Assembly (NCBI RefSeq): GCF_018919395.1
Contig: NZ_JAHLME010000002.1
Location: 62,001 to 126,000 of the forward strand
Direction of reading: 5' to 3'
From: Geomonas azotofigens
GTDB taxonomy: Bacteria > Desulfobacterota > Desulfuromonadia > Geobacterales > Geobacteraceae
Length of the DNA: 64,000 nt
Below are positions 43,233 through 54,496 of the stretch, in pieces (position 1 is the first letter of the stretch; each line of letters begins with the position of its first letter). The notes below the pieces were generated by a model. The model made no database searches and was not told where the DNA came from. It was given only the letters and a program-made list of their open reading frames with translations. The translations under genes and the position numbers were made by a program.

Positions 43233-44141
43233 TTAGGCGGCTTCGGCCTTGGTTTCGACGGCGTGCTTCTCCCACAGCGCGACGATGGGGCTCGCCACGA
43301 AGATGGAAGAGTAGGTCGCCACCACGACGCCCACGACCAGCGCGAAGGCGAAGTCGTGGATCACCTCTCCGCCGAAGAGGAACAGGGAGACCGCGGCGAG
43401 GAAGGTGGTGACCGAGGTGATGATGGTACGAGACAGGGTCTCGTTGATGCTCCTGTTGAAGATGGTGATCATCGGGTCTTTGAGGCTCTTGTGCATGTTC
43501 TCGCGGATACGGTCGAAGACGACGACGGTATCGGTGAGCGAGTAGCCGGCGATGGTGAGGACCGCGGTGATGAAGAGGATGTTGACCTCGCGGTGCATCA
43601 CGTAGAACACGGCGATCATGGCAAGCACGTCGTGCATGGTTGCCACCACCGCGCCCACGCCGAACTTGAAGTCGAAGCGCCAGGCGATGTAGAGGATGAT
43701 CCCCAGCATGGAGAGCGCCACGGCCACCAGGGTGTCCTGCTTCAGCTTCTCGCCGATGGAGGGACCGATCTCGGTGGAGCTCTCCACGGAGAAGGTGTTG
43801 CCCGGGATGCCGGCCTTGAGCGCGTCGGCGACCTGGTCGGCGGACTTGCCGGTGGACTTGTGCATCTTCACCAGCACCTGGTTACCGCCGGTGATCTCCT
43901 GCAGTTCCACCTCCTTGATGCCGGCCTTGGCGAGGGCGTCGCGGATGGACTGGCTGGTTGCCGCCTGGGCAAACTTGATCTGCATCTCGGTGCCGCCGGA
44001 GAAGTCGATACCCATGTTGGCGGTGCCGCGGGCGATGGCGATGATGCCCAGGATGCCGATGATGGCCATGATGCCGGAGGCGAGGAAGGAGATCTTCCTC
44101 ATCCCGATGAAATCTATGTTGGTCTTCTTGATAAGTTCCAT
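43233..44141 (-). CDS. secF: Protein translocase subunit SecF
   Basis: A 302-residue six-helix membrane protein. GIDFSGGTEMQIKF is the SecF signature, VAVALSMLGIILYIAWRFDFKFG and LTIAGYSLTDTVVVFDRIREN hold the proton-path Asp and Arg. It works with SecD and YajC to pull proteins across the membrane using the proton gradient. Its ATG lies 11 bases after the stop of secD. Confidence 0.96.
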   Translation of the reverse strand: MELIKKTNIDFIGMRKISFLASGIMAIIGILGIIAIARGTANMGIDFSGGTEMQIKFAQAATSQSIRDALAKAGIKEVELQEITGGNQVLVKMHKSTGKSADQVADALKAGIPGNTFSVESSTEIGPSIGEKLKQDTLVAVALSMLGIILYIAWRFDFKFGVGAVVATMHDVLAMIAVFYVMHREVNILFITAVLTIAGYSLTDTVVVFDRIRENMHKSLKDPMITIFNRSINETLSRTIITSVTTFLAAVSLFLFGGEVIHDFAFALVVGVVVATYSSIFVASPIVALWEKHAVETKAEAA

Positions 44142-44152
44142 TGGTCTCCCCC

Positions 44153-45751
44153 TTATACGCTGAGTCGCTTCACGTGGACGCGGTCGAGGAAGGCGTCAAA
44201 GAGCACCTTGGTGGCGACGAGCGACGTGAACAGGTTGATGATGATACCGAGGCTCAGCGAGACAGCGAAGCCCTTGACCGGGCCGGTGCCGAACTGGAAC
44301 AGCACCGCCGCGGTGATCAGGGCGGTCACGTGAGAGTCCATGATGGTGAGAAACGCCTTGTCGTAGCCGGCGTCGAGCGCCGCGTGCGGCGTCTTGCCCA
44401 GACGCAGCTCCTCCCTGATCCTCTCGAAGATGAGGACGTTGGAGTCGACCGACATACCGACCAAAAGAACGATAGCGGCGATGCCCGGCAGGGTCAGCGT
44501 GGCCCCCAGCGCGGAAAGCGCGCCCATCAGGAACAGGATGTTCAGCACCATACCGAGGTTGGCGACCATGCCGGAGAGCTTGTAGTACAGCGCCATGAAG
44601 CTGACGACGAGCAGGACGCCGATCAGGCCGGCCATGAGCCCCTTGTGGATGGAGTCGCGACCAAGGGAAGGACCGACGGTGACGTTCTGCAGGATCTTGA
44701 CCGGAGCGGGAAGCGAACCGGCGCGCAGCACGATGGCGAGGTCGGCGGCCTCCTTCTCGGTGAAGGAACCGGAGATCTGCGCGGAACCGCCCGAGATCCT
44801 CTCGCGGATCACCGGTGCCGAGTAGATGTTGCTGTCCAGCACGATGGCGAAGCGCTTGCCCACGTTGGCGGCGGTGACCTGGTCGAACAGGCGCGCGCCG
44901 GTGGAGTTGAACTCGATGGCTACGTAAGGCTGGTTGTACTGCGAATCGATCCTGATCTGGGCGTCGGTCAAAAGCTCGCCGGTGATGATGGCCTTCTTCT
45001 TCACGACCAGCGGGGTCTCGGAGACGGCGCCGGTCTGGGGATCGGTCCTCTTCTCGAAGAGGAGCTCGTCGTCCTCGGGAAGGGAGCCGGCGGCCGCGGT
45101 GGCCGCGTTCACGGTCTCGTCCACGAGCTTGAACTCGAGACGCGCGGTCTTGCCGATCAGCTCGATGGCGCGCTTGGGATCCTTGATGCCGGGGAGCTGC
45201 ACGACGATGTTGTTCAGACCTTCGCGCTGGATCACCGGCTCGGAGACGCCGAACTGGTCAATCCTGTTGCGGATGGTCTCAAGGGCCTGCGCCACGGCGC
45301 GGTCCTTCCTGACCTGGGCCTCTTTCTCGTTGATGCGCAGCTGCATGTTGACGAAGCCACCCTCGTCGAAGACCGGCAGGGTCTCGAGGTCGGGGTACTT
45401 CTTCTTGATCAGCGCCTGCACCTTGTCGGCGGAGCCGCGGTCATACAGGGTGAGCTGCACCTTGTCGCCGCCCAGGCGCCCGATCTTCTTGAAGCGCAGG
45501 TTCTGAGAGGTCAGGGAGTCCTCGAGGTCGGTGGCGATGAGGTCCAGGGACCCTTCCACGGCCTTTTGGGTCTCGACCTCCATGACCAGGTGGGTGCCCC
45601 CCTGCAGGTCAAGACCCAGGTGGATCTTGTCCTTGGGGAGCAGGCCGCTCCACCATTTGGGGAGCGTGTCGACCAAGGTCGGCGTCAGGTAGACGCACGA
45701 GGCAATGATGAAAATGAGGATAAGAGAGATGCGCCAGGTATAACCCTTCAT
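44153..45751 (-). CDS. secD: Protein translocase subunit SecD
   Basis: A 532-residue six-helix protein with a large periplasmic domain between helices 1 and 2. GLDLQGGTHLVMEVE (about 47-61) is the signature. QREGLNNIVVQLPGIKDPKR is the P1-head region. LPGIAAIVLLVGMSVDSNVLIFERIREE near 440 is the proton-path segment. It sits between yajC and secF as usual. Confidence 0.96.
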   Translation of the reverse strand: MKGYTWRISLILIFIIASCVYLTPTLVDTLPKWWSGLLPKDKIHLGLDLQGGTHLVMEVETQKAVEGSLDLIATDLEDSLTSQNLRFKKIGRLGGDKVQLTLYDRGSADKVQALIKKKYPDLETLPVFDEGGFVNMQLRINEKEAQVRKDRAVAQALETIRNRIDQFGVSEPVIQREGLNNIVVQLPGIKDPKRAIELIGKTARLEFKLVDETVNAATAAAGSLPEDDELLFEKRTDPQTGAVSETPLVVKKKAIITGELLTDAQIRIDSQYNQPYVAIEFNSTGARLFDQVTAANVGKRFAIVLDSNIYSAPVIRERISGGSAQISGSFTEKEAADLAIVLRAGSLPAPVKILQNVTVGPSLGRDSIHKGLMAGLIGVLLVVSFMALYYKLSGMVANLGMVLNILFLMGALSALGATLTLPGIAAIVLLVGMSVDSNVLIFERIREELRLGKTPHAALDAGYDKAFLTIMDSHVTALITAAVLFQFGTGPVKGFAVSLSLGIIINLFTSLVATKVLFDAFLDRVHVKRLSV

Positions 45752-45787
45752 GGGAAAAGCTCCTTTCGGAAAAATTCGATCAATGCA

Positions 45788-46114
45788 CTAGTCCTGCTTA
45801 ACAGACGCAATGTACCCCTTGTTGATCCTGACGTTGACACCGGGGGCGATTTCCAGGGTTACCACCTGGTCGTCCAGCGCGGTCACCTTGCCGTGCATGC
45901 CGCCGGCGGTGACGACCTGGTCGCCTTTCTTGAGCGCGTCCAAAAGCGCCCTGTGCTCCTTGGCCTTTTTCTGCTGCGGCCTGATGAGCAGAAAGTAGAA
46001 GATGGCGAACATGAACACCAGGGGGATAAGCCCCTGGAACTGCGCCATCATCCCTCCGCCCGCCGGCGCGCCGCCCTGCGCGGGAGCAGCCATTGCAAAC
46101 GCCAAACCTAACAT
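45788..46114 (-). CDS. yajC: Sec translocon accessory protein YajC
   Basis: A 108-residue single-span membrane protein. A Gly/Ala-rich start precedes a helix (FQGLIPLVFMFAIFYFLLI, about 26-44), then the signature RPQQKKAKEHRALLDALKKGDQ-like sequence and VVTAGGMHGKV. It joins the SecDF complex. secD follows after 36 bases. Confidence 0.94.
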   Translation of the reverse strand: MLGLAFAMAAPAQGGAPAGGGMMAQFQGLIPLVFMFAIFYFLLIRPQQKKAKEHRALLDALKKGDQVVTAGGMHGKVTALDDQVVTLEIAPGVNVRINKGYIASVKQD

Positions 46115-46175
46115 TTAGTTACCTCCTGGGTTGTATTTCCATCCCTTATTGACAGTGATAATTTCGGGTAATGCC

Positions 46176-47315
<1,140 letters not shown>

Positions 47316-47376
47316 TTACGTCTTTTTATGATCCTGTTACGTCGGCACGAGGCCTTCCCTGGCGCCGAGGCCGGCT

Positions 47377-47462
47377 GGGCGAATATTTATTCGCCCCTAC
47401 ACACGGCTTCTTCGCCCCTATGCACCGGGGATTCACGGTAGGGGCGAACAATCTTTCGCCCG
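47377..47462. repeat. GTAGGGGCGAAT palindromic repeat, copy 3, arms in the opposite order
   Basis: The left arm is GGGCGAATATTTATTCGCCC followed by CTAC (47377-47400), the right arm is GTAGGGGCGAACAATCTTTC followed by GCCC (47439-47462). The GTAGGGG ends face inward here and outward in the other three copies. A partial third unit (TTCGCCCCTA) lies between. Confidence 0.8.
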
Positions 47463-47478
47463 TCCACATACTTCCGTC

Positions 47479-48504
47479 TCAGCCGATGAACATCGCGTCG
47501 CCGTAGCTGAAGAACCTGAAGCGCCTTCTTACCGCTTCGGCGTAGGCCTCGGTCATCAACTCCTTCCCGGCGAAAGCGCACACTAACATAAATAGTGTCG
47601 ATTTGGGGAGATGAAAATTCGTTATCAACGCATCAACCACCCGGAACCGGTATCCGGGCAGGATGAAGATGTCCGCCTCGCGCTCCCCCGCCTCCAGCTC
47701 GCCGGAGGCGGCGGCATGCTCCAGGGCCCGCATCGACGTGGTTCCGAGCGCGATCACCCTCCCCCCGGACGCCTTGGTGCGGCGGATGGCCTCCGCGGTG
47801 TCGTGCGGGATCCGGTACAGCTCCCGGTGCATGGTGTGCTGGGACAGGTCCTCCACACGAACCGGCATGAAGGTCCCAAGCCCCACGTGCAGGGTGAGCG
47901 GCGCGATCTCCACGCCGCGACCCCGGATCTCAGCCAGGATCTCCGGGGTGAAGTGCAGTCCGGCGGTCGGGGCGGCCACGGCCCCTCTCTCGCGCGCAAA
48001 CACGGTCTGGTAGCGCTCCAGGTCCTCCCCTTCGGGGGTGCGCTTTATGTACGGGGGAAGCGGCATGCTCCCCGCCCCTTCCAGCCACGCCATGAAATCG
48101 TCGCACCCCTCGAAGCGGACCCGCCACTCGCCGGCATCCCGGGAGACGACGGTCGCCGTGACCCCGCCGGGGAGGATGATGCGGGTGCCGGCGCCGGGGG
48201 ACTTGGAGGCCTTGATCAGACAGCTCCACACCTCGTCCGCGCCGGGAACGCGGCGCACCAGGAATACCTCGACGGCGCCGCCGCTCTCCTTGTGCCCCTT
48301 GAGCCGGGCCGGGATGACGCGGGTGTCGTTCAACACCAGGAGGTCGCCGGGGCCAAACTGCGCCGCGATGGCGGCCACCGTGCTCTCGCCGATCGCGCCG
48401 GTGGCGCGCTCCAGGGTCAACAGCCGGGAGGCGTCCCTGCGGCTTGCCGGGTGCTGGGCGATCAGCTCCGGCGGGAGTTCGTAATCGAAATCGGAAAGGC
48501 GCAT
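47479..48504 (-). CDS. queA: S-adenosylmethionine:tRNA ribosyltransferase-isomerase
   Basis: This 341-residue enzyme moves the ribosyl part of SAM onto preQ1 in tRNA, the step after Tgt. [50 protein letters not shown] and [12 protein letters not shown] are family motifs. It starts one base after the end of the SpoIID-domain gene. Confidence 0.95.
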   Translation of the reverse strand: MRLSDFDYELPPELIAQHPASRRDASRLLTLERATGAIGESTVAAIAAQFGPGDLLVLNDTRVIPARLKGHKESGGAVEVFLVRRVPGADEVWSCLIKASKSPGAGTRIILPGGVTATVVSRDAGEWRVRFEGCDDFMAWLEGAGSMPLPPYIKRTPEGEDLERYQTVFARERGAVAAPTAGLHFTPEILAEIRGRGVEIAPLTLHVGLGTFMPVRVEDLSQHTMHRELYRIPHDTAEAIRRTKASGGRVIALGTTSMRALEHAAASGELEAGEREADIFILPGYRFRVVDALITNFHLPKSTLFMLVCAFAGKELMTEAYAEAVRRRFRFFSYGDAMFIG

Positions 48505-48505
48505 G

Positions 48506-49615
48506 CTATCGTCCGTACCCGCCGGAGAGCCTGACGCCGGGATAGTAGTAAGAAAGTATTTCGCGGTAGTCGAACCCTTCGTTGGCGCGCCCCTTGGCGC
48601 CCCACTGGCACAGGCCGACGCCGTGACCGGAACCGGTCCCCACCACCTGCACCTCGTCGCGGCCGCCGCGCAGCTCGAAGTTGGTGCTCTTCACGGTGCC
48701 GTACCCCAGCGCCTTCCTGAAGGCCACCGCCGGGATGACCACGCTCCCCCTGGAGCATTCGGCGACCACGTCCTGCACCCTGCCGCTTTGGTTCCTGCCG
48801 CGCACCCGCAGTTCCCTGAGTCCCGCCACCTGGAAGCCGGCGCCCCGCAGCGAGGCCTCCGCCTTTCTCATGGGGAGGTTCAGCTCCCATCTGATGGGGT
48901 TGGACTCGCCGCAGTAGCGGCAGGGAACGCCCTGGAGGTACGGGATGGAGAGCCCCCACACGTTCTTGGAGGACTCGGTGTGCCCGGCGCAGTTGGAATG
49001 GTAGAAGGCCTGGATGGTCTTGCCGTCGTAGGTAAGGACCTCTCCGGCGGTCTCCCGGACCCCGTAGGCGGCGCGGCTGTCCTCGACATCCGCCCCCTCG
49101 TAGACCTGGTCCATCACGCTCGACTCGAGCTGGTAGCTCTGGCCGCGGCGGGCCTGCATCTGGTAGACGGCGTACGAGCGCGCGATGACGGCCTGGGCCT
49201 TGATGGCCTCGATGGGCCAGGCGGAGCTGATCTCGCAGTTGATCAGGCCGACCAGGTACTCCTCGAGCGGCAGTTCGTTCACCACCAGGAGCCCCTTGTC
49301 GGCGGCGGACACCTCGACCAGGGCGCGATACCCCTTGCCGTTCACCGAGATGCGCGAGAACGCTGAGGCGACCAGCCGGTTCACGCTCTTGCCGTTAACG
49401 CTGAGCCCGCTTCCGGAGCGACGCACCTCAAGCGGCATCTCCACCCGGAGCGGTTCCCCGCGGCCGTCGGTCAGGAGCACGCCGTCGCCGTCGATCCTGA
49501 GGGTCTCGGCACCCTTGAACAGGGCCACCCGCACCATCTCCGGTCGCATCGCCGCGGCACTCCCTCCGGCGGCGAGGCAGATGATTACTATGATCAACGT
49601 CCTGAAGCAGCTCAT
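48506..49615 (-). CDS. Secreted SpoIID/LytB-domain protein
   Basis: A 369-residue protein with a signal peptide ([17 protein letters not shown]). The SpoIID/LytB domain covers about 90-330: [29 protein letters not shown]-like start ([20 protein letters not shown]), AIRSYA-like [29 protein letters not shown] and [17 protein letters not shown]. The family contains the Bacillus lytic transglycosylase SpoIID and amidase activators; in Gram-negatives it is presumed to act on peptidoglycan. I chose the ATG at 49615; GTG and TTG lie a few codons upstream. queA follows directly. Confidence 0.88.
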   Translation of the reverse strand: MSCFRTLIIVIICLAAGGSAAAMRPEMVRVALFKGAETLRIDGDGVLLTDGRGEPLRVEMPLEVRRSGSGLSVNGKSVNRLVASAFSRISVNGKGYRALVEVSAADKGLLVVNELPLEEYLVGLINCEISSAWPIEAIKAQAVIARSYAVYQMQARRGQSYQLESSVMDQVYEGADVEDSRAAYGVRETAGEVLTYDGKTIQAFYHSNCAGHTESSKNVWGLSIPYLQGVPCRYCGESNPIRWELNLPMRKAEASLRGAGFQVAGLRELRVRGRNQSGRVQDVVAECSRGSVVIPAVAFRKALGYGTVKSTNFELRGGRDEVQVVGTGSGHGVGLCQWGAKGRANEGFDYREILSYYYPGVRLSGGYGR

Positions 49616-49732
49616 CAATTCCGTATACACATGGGTTTAACCGTCCCCGTAAAAGCCCTAGATATAAACCATGGAACCGCCCGCAAAGTCAATAATTTTG
49701 TCGTTCTAATCAGAGCCGGCTCAGCTACACAA

Positions 49733-49749
49733 TTGGCAAGCGATTTGCT
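49733..49749 (+). promoter_or_regulatory. Sigma-54 (RpoN) promoter
   Basis: TTGGCAAGCGATTTGCT matches the -24/-12 consensus with the two invariant dinucleotides GG (49735-49736) and GC (49747-49748) separated by ten bases. The start would be near 49760, leaving a leader of almost 200 bases before the ATG at 49957. Confidence 0.65.
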
Positions 49750-49759
49750 TGGTTTCTCA

Positions 49760-49956
49760 TTAAACAAGGGTCCCGGACGGCGCGATCCGGAGGGGATCCG
49801 AGACACCGGTGAAGCTAAGATGTCGAGATCAGATGGTTTGGCGGCAGCGACGCGGAGCTGAAAATCCCAAATAAGTGTTGCCAGAAGTACAAAAAAAGGC
49901 TATATCGCTGTAGGACATAGCCATTTAGCGTGATCTGCACCACCGTACGGAGCTGT
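49760..49956 (+). other. Long, probably folded 5' leader of the HD-GYP gene
   Basis: Several helices can form: CCGGA with TCCGG near 49776-49792, the GGATCC palindrome near 49793, TTTGG with CCAAA around a CAGC/GCTG hairpin at about 49838-49871, and GGCTAT (49898-49903) with ATAGCC (49917-49922). It does not match c-di-GMP (GEMM) riboswitch motifs I know. The length and folding suggest control after transcription starts. Confidence 0.35.
49890..49922 (-). terminator. Terminator-like hairpin facing the minus strand inside the leader
   Basis: On the minus strand GGCTAT (from 49922) and ATAGCC (to 49898) form a hairpin followed by TTTTTTT. No minus-strand gene precedes it, so it would stop antisense transcription of the HD-GYP gene or be only a leader hairpin on the plus strand. 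Confidence 0.45.
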
Positions 49957-52068
49957 ATGTGCAACTCCCTTAAAACCAAGATCCTCACCCTGGTCGCCGC
50001 GATACTGGTCGTCGTCATCTCCACCGTCGCCTACCACAATTACCGTCAGCAGAAGGAAATGCTGCACGAGATTGCCAACAGGAACACGTCGGTCTTGATC
50101 GAGACCATCAAGAGCTCCGTCGCCAACGCCATGCTTTCCGGCCGTTCCGACGAGGTCGCCAGCATCTTCGCCAGGATCAAATCCCGCGAGTTCGTCAAGT
50201 CCATCAGGATCGTGGACTCCGAAGGTAAAATCCTCAATTCCGCCGACCGCGACGAGATCGGCAACAGGATCCCGGCACTCGGGCGGCAGAAGCTTCCCAA
50301 CCGCAACCTTTCCCTGCTTCCGGAAGAAGGGGTCTTCCTCTCCTACGCGCGTATCTTCAACGCGCCGCAGTGCTACAAGTGCCACCCCGCCAGCAAGGAA
50401 ACCCTGGGGCTCCTGGAGATCAAGCTCTCCCTGGGGTACATGAACAGTTTCATCTCCCGTGAGCGCGAGCTCGCCATCGTCTCCGCCATCGCCCTGGTGC
50501 TACTCACCGTTGCGACCATCTTCATCTTCCTGGTGATCTACGTCGAGCGCCCGATCCGCACGCTGATGCGCTGCATGGAAAAGGTGGAGCGCGGCGAATT
50601 CGACCAGGAGATCAGCCTCACCTCCAGCCAGGAGATGCACTCGCTGGGCAACAGCTTCAACCACATGGTCGGCACCATCGCCAACCTCATGGAATCCACC
50701 GTACATCACGAGCGGGAACTGGCGCGCGCCCAGGAAAAATTGGCCCACCACCGCGAGACCCACCTGATGAACGGCCGGCTCGAGGAGCAGATCCGCGAGA
50801 TCGAGAACCTGAACGTCACCCTCGAGGAGCGCATCGAGGAGATCGAGGAGGCGAACTACAAGATCGCCGACCTGGCCGGCGAACTCGAGGACAAGAACAC
50901 CAACCTCGAGAAGGCGGTGGCGAAACTCTCCACCCTGTACCGCCTGGGGCTGGCCATCAACTCCACCATCGAGGTGGAGGACCTGTACCAGCTGGTGGTG
51001 AAGACCACCATGGACACGCTGCAGGCCCAGGTCGGCTACGTGGTCCTCTACGACGCCGAGCACGGCGAACTGCGCATCACCAACCTGGTCGGCTACCGCG
51101 ATCCCAACCCGCAGTACCTGCGCGTCCCCATGAAACCCTCCAGCGTTTCCAGCTGGGTGATCCAGAACAGCAAGCCGCTCCTCATCACCGACATCGCCCA
51201 GACCCCCGAGTTCGACCGGGTGAGCCCCCTGGGCTTCGAGAGAAGGACCCTGATCTGTGCCCCGCTCATGGTGAAGGACGAGATCATCGGCACGCTGACC
51301 GTGGTCAACAAGCAGAACAACACGGTCTACAACCACGAGGAACTGGAGCTTCTTTCCACCATCGCGGCCCAGGCCTCCATCGCCATCAAGAACGCCATGC
51401 TCTACGACGAGCAGCAAAAGACCTACCTGAACACCATCCAGGCGCTGGTCTCCGCCATCGAGGCTTCCGACAGCTACACCCGCGGCCACTCCGAGCGAGT
51501 TACCCGCTTCTCGCTGGCCCTGGCCCGCAAGCTCGAGCTTCCCGCCAACCGCCTCAAGGTGATCGAGCGGGCCGCCATCCTGCACGACATCGGCAAGATC
51601 GGCATCGACCTCTCCCTGTTGCACAAGGAGGAGACGCTCACCAACGCTGACGTCGCCGAGCTGCAGCAGCACCCCACCATCGGCATGAAAATCCTGGAGC
51701 CGATCGAGTTCCTGCACGACGTGCGCCTGTGCATCGGCCAGCACCACGAGCGCTACGACGGCAAGGGCTACCCCAACCGCCTGACCGGGCAGGAGCTGCT
51801 TTTGGAGTCCCGCATCCTGGCCATCGCGGACAGCTTCGACGCCATGACCTCGGACCGCCCCTACCGCAAGGCGCTCAAGCTCGAGGTCGCCATCCAGGAG
51901 CTCGCCGAGAACGCCGGAACCCAGTTCGACCCGGAGCTGGTCCCCATTTTCATCAAGCTCCTGAAGACGCCCAATTTCCTGCCGCAGCGCGAGGAGTACC
52001 CGGGGCTGCACGTGGTGCCCCCCCAGCCCAAGCCCGGTAGCACGCCTCACTCCTGCATTGCCCAGTAA
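49957..52068 (+). CDS. Membrane protein with haem-type periplasmic sensor, HAMP, GAF and HD-GYP (c-di-GMP phosphodiesterase)
   Basis: A 703-residue protein. Helix 1 (about 9-26) and helix 2 (about 170-195) enclose a periplasmic domain with CYKCH at 139-143, a c-type haem site. A HAMP (about 196-248), a coiled coil, a GAF domain (about 320-480) and HD-GYP (about 490-680) follow. LHDIGKIG (about 542-549) and QHHERYDGKGYP (about 594-605) give the metal and GYP motifs, so c-di-GMP hydrolysis is likely. I chose the ATG at 49957 with GGAG 5 bases upstream. The gene has a sigma-54 promoter and its own terminator. Confidence 0.9.
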   Translation: MCNSLKTKILTLVAAILVVVISTVAYHNYRQQKEMLHEIANRNTSVLIETIKSSVANAMLSGRSDEVASIFARIKSREFVKSIRIVDSEGKILNSADRDEIGNRIPALGRQKLPNRNLSLLPEEGVFLSYARIFNAPQCYKCHPASKETLGLLEIKLSLGYMNSFISRERELAIVSAIALVLLTVATIFIFLVIYVERPIRTLMRCMEKVERGEFDQEISLTSSQEMHSLGNSFNHMVGTIANLMESTVHHERELARAQEKLAHHRETHLMNGRLEEQIREIENLNVTLEERIEEIEEANYKIADLAGELEDKNTNLEKAVAKLSTLYRLGLAINSTIEVEDLYQLVVKTTMDTLQAQVGYVVLYDAEHGELRITNLVGYRDPNPQYLRVPMKPSSVSSWVIQNSKPLLITDIAQTPEFDRVSPLGFERRTLICAPLMVKDEIIGTLTVVNKQNNTVYNHEELELLSTIAAQASIAIKNAMLYDEQQKTYLNTIQALVSAIEASDSYTRGHSERVTRFSLALARKLELPANRLKVIERAAILHDIGKIGIDLSLLHKEETLTNADVAELQQHPTIGMKILEPIEFLHDVRLCIGQHHERYDGKGYPNRLTGQELLLESRILAIADSFDAMTSDRPYRKALKLEVAIQELAENAGTQFDPELVPIFIKLLKTPNFLPQREEYPGLHVVPPQPKPGSTPHSCIAQ

Positions 52069-52099
52069 TCCGAATAATGGTATAAGTTAAACCTTTGCA

Positions 52100-52132
52100 G
52101 CGCGGCCGGCAGAGCCGGTCCGCGCCCTTTTT
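52100..52132 (+). terminator. Intrinsic terminator after the HD-GYP gene
   Basis: GCGCGG-CCGGC pairs with GCCGG-CCGCGC around AGA, followed by CCTTTTT. The ABC ATPase start lies just behind it. Confidence 0.88.
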
Positions 52133-52159
52133 GTGCCCCCAGGGGCACCGGGAGCACCA

Positions 52160-53118
<959 letters not shown>

Positions 53119-53122
<4 letters not shown>

Positions 53123-54105
53123 TGCCGCTTCTGACCGCCGAAAACCTGGTTAAGCAGTACCCGGTCCGGGGTGGAATGTTCGCCGAGAAGCGGATCCTCA
53201 CCGCCGTGGCCGGCGTCGACCTCGAGCTCCACCCGGGCGAGACGCTGGGACTGGCCGGCGAGTCCGGCTGCGGCAAGTCGACGGTGGCGAGGCTTTTGAC
53301 CGGGCTCATCCCGCCCACCTCGGGGAGCATCAAGTACGAGGGGCGCGAGTTGGCGCGCATGAGCAAGGCCGAGCTGGCCCAGTACCGCAAAGAGGTGCAG
53401 ATGGTGTTCCAGGACCCCTTCTCCTCGCTGAACCCGCGCATGCGGGTCGCGGAGATCGTGGGCGAGCCCCTGGAGATCCATCGCATCGGCGACGGCGACG
53501 GGCGGCGCGACAAGGTGGCGGAGCTGCTCCGGCGGGTGGGACTCTCCCCCGAGCACATGATGCGCTTCCCGCACGAGTTCTCCGGCGGTCAGCGCCAGCG
53601 TATCGGCATCGCGCGCGCCCTGGCCGTCTCCCCGAGGCTCATCATCGCCGACGAGCCGGTGTCCGCGCTCGACCTCTCCATCCAGGCCCAGATCATCAAC
53701 CTGCTGCAGGACGTGAAAAAGGACCTGGGACTCTCCTTCCTGTTCATCACCCACGACCTCTCGGTGCTGCGACACCTGAGCGACCGGGTGGCGATCATGT
53801 ACCTTGGTCGCATCGTGGAAACCGGCAGCCGGGACCAGGTGCTGAACCGCCCCCTGCACCCCTATACGGAGGCGCTGCTCTCGGCGATCCCGAGCATCGA
53901 CCCGAAGAAGAGGACCCGGCACGTGATCGCCAAGGGGGAGCTCCCCTCGCCGGTCTCGCCCCCCAGCGGATGCCCCTTCCACCCGCGCTGCCCGTACGCC
54001 CGGCCGGTGTGCGGCGAGAAACGGCCGGAACTCCTGGAAAAAGTGCCGGGACAGCGGGCGGCCTGCCACTTCAGCGAGGAAATCTTCCTCAAGGAAGCAA
54101 AGTAA
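53119..54105 (+). CDS. Oligopeptide/dipeptide ABC transporter ATP-binding protein (OppF/DppF-like)
   Basis: A 328-residue ATPase. Walker A is GESGCGKST, the Q-loop is MVFQDPFSSLNP, the signature FSGGQRQRIGIARAL, Walker B LIIADEPVSALD and the switch FITHDLS. The C-terminal extension has CPFHPRCPYARPVC. It works as a heterodimer with the OppD-like protein in front of it, as the four-base overlap suggests. Confidence 0.92.
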
Positions 54106-54110
54106 TTCAG

Positions 54111-54139
54111 TTGACAATTGCTATTAGCATATATAGATT
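54111..54139 (+). promoter_or_regulatory. Sigma-70 promoter of the ArsR-family gene
   Basis: A perfect TTGACA (54111-54116) and TAGATT (54134-54139) are 17 bases apart. The spacer holds TGCTATTAGCA, an inverted repeat that could be the operator for self-repression. Confidence 0.7.
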
Positions 54140-54168
54140 ATCTTTAGCCCAAACCGGAGGATACCAAG

Positions 54169-54453
54169 TTGGCATTTGACAAGACCAAAGATTACGGAAA
54201 AGAAGCGGAAATGCTGAAGGTGCTCGGGCACCCGATCCGCCTGAAGATAGTGGCAGGGCTTTGCACGCAGGAGTGCAACGTGAAGCACATCTGGGAGTGC
54301 CTGGGGCTGCCGCAGGCGACCGTGTCGCAGCACCTGGCGCTGTTGAAGAACAAGGGGATCATCGAGGGGACCCGCGACGGGGTCGAGGTGCACTACGCCG
54401 TGGTGAGCCCGTTCGTGCGCAGGCTGATCGAGATTCTGGACGCGGAGTCCTAA
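54169..54453 (+). CDS. ArsR-family winged-helix regulator
   Basis: A 94-residue repressor. MLKVLGHPIRLKIVAGLCTQ, QATVSQHLALLKNKGIIEGTRDG and VHYAVVSP form the winged helix-turn-helix. Three Cys (about 32, 36 and 44) lie at the start of the HTH and could sense metals, persulfide or redox state; the pattern does not match ArsR or CzrA exactly. The start is a TTG with GGAGG 9 bases upstream. It is the last plus-strand gene before pmbA, and no target gene is adjacent. Confidence 0.85.
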   Translation: MAFDKTKDYGKEAEMLKVLGHPIRLKIVAGLCTQECNVKHIWECLGLPQATVSQHLALLKNKGIIEGTRDGVEVHYAVVSPFVRRLIEILDAES

Positions 54454-54471
54454 AAGAAGCGGCAGGTTGAG

Positions 54472-54496
54472 GGACCGCACCCGCCCGGGGCGGTCC
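54472..54496. terminator. GC-rich hairpin between convergent arsR-type and pmbA genes
   Basis: GGACCGC and GCGGTCC form a seven-pair hairpin. No T-tract follows, so it would be a poor terminator by itself. Confidence 0.3.

Noticed and set aside
49760-49956. c-di-GMP (GEMM) riboswitch in front of the HD-GYP gene
   Set aside because: The conserved GACGCAAAGCC-type and tetraloop-receptor motifs are missing.
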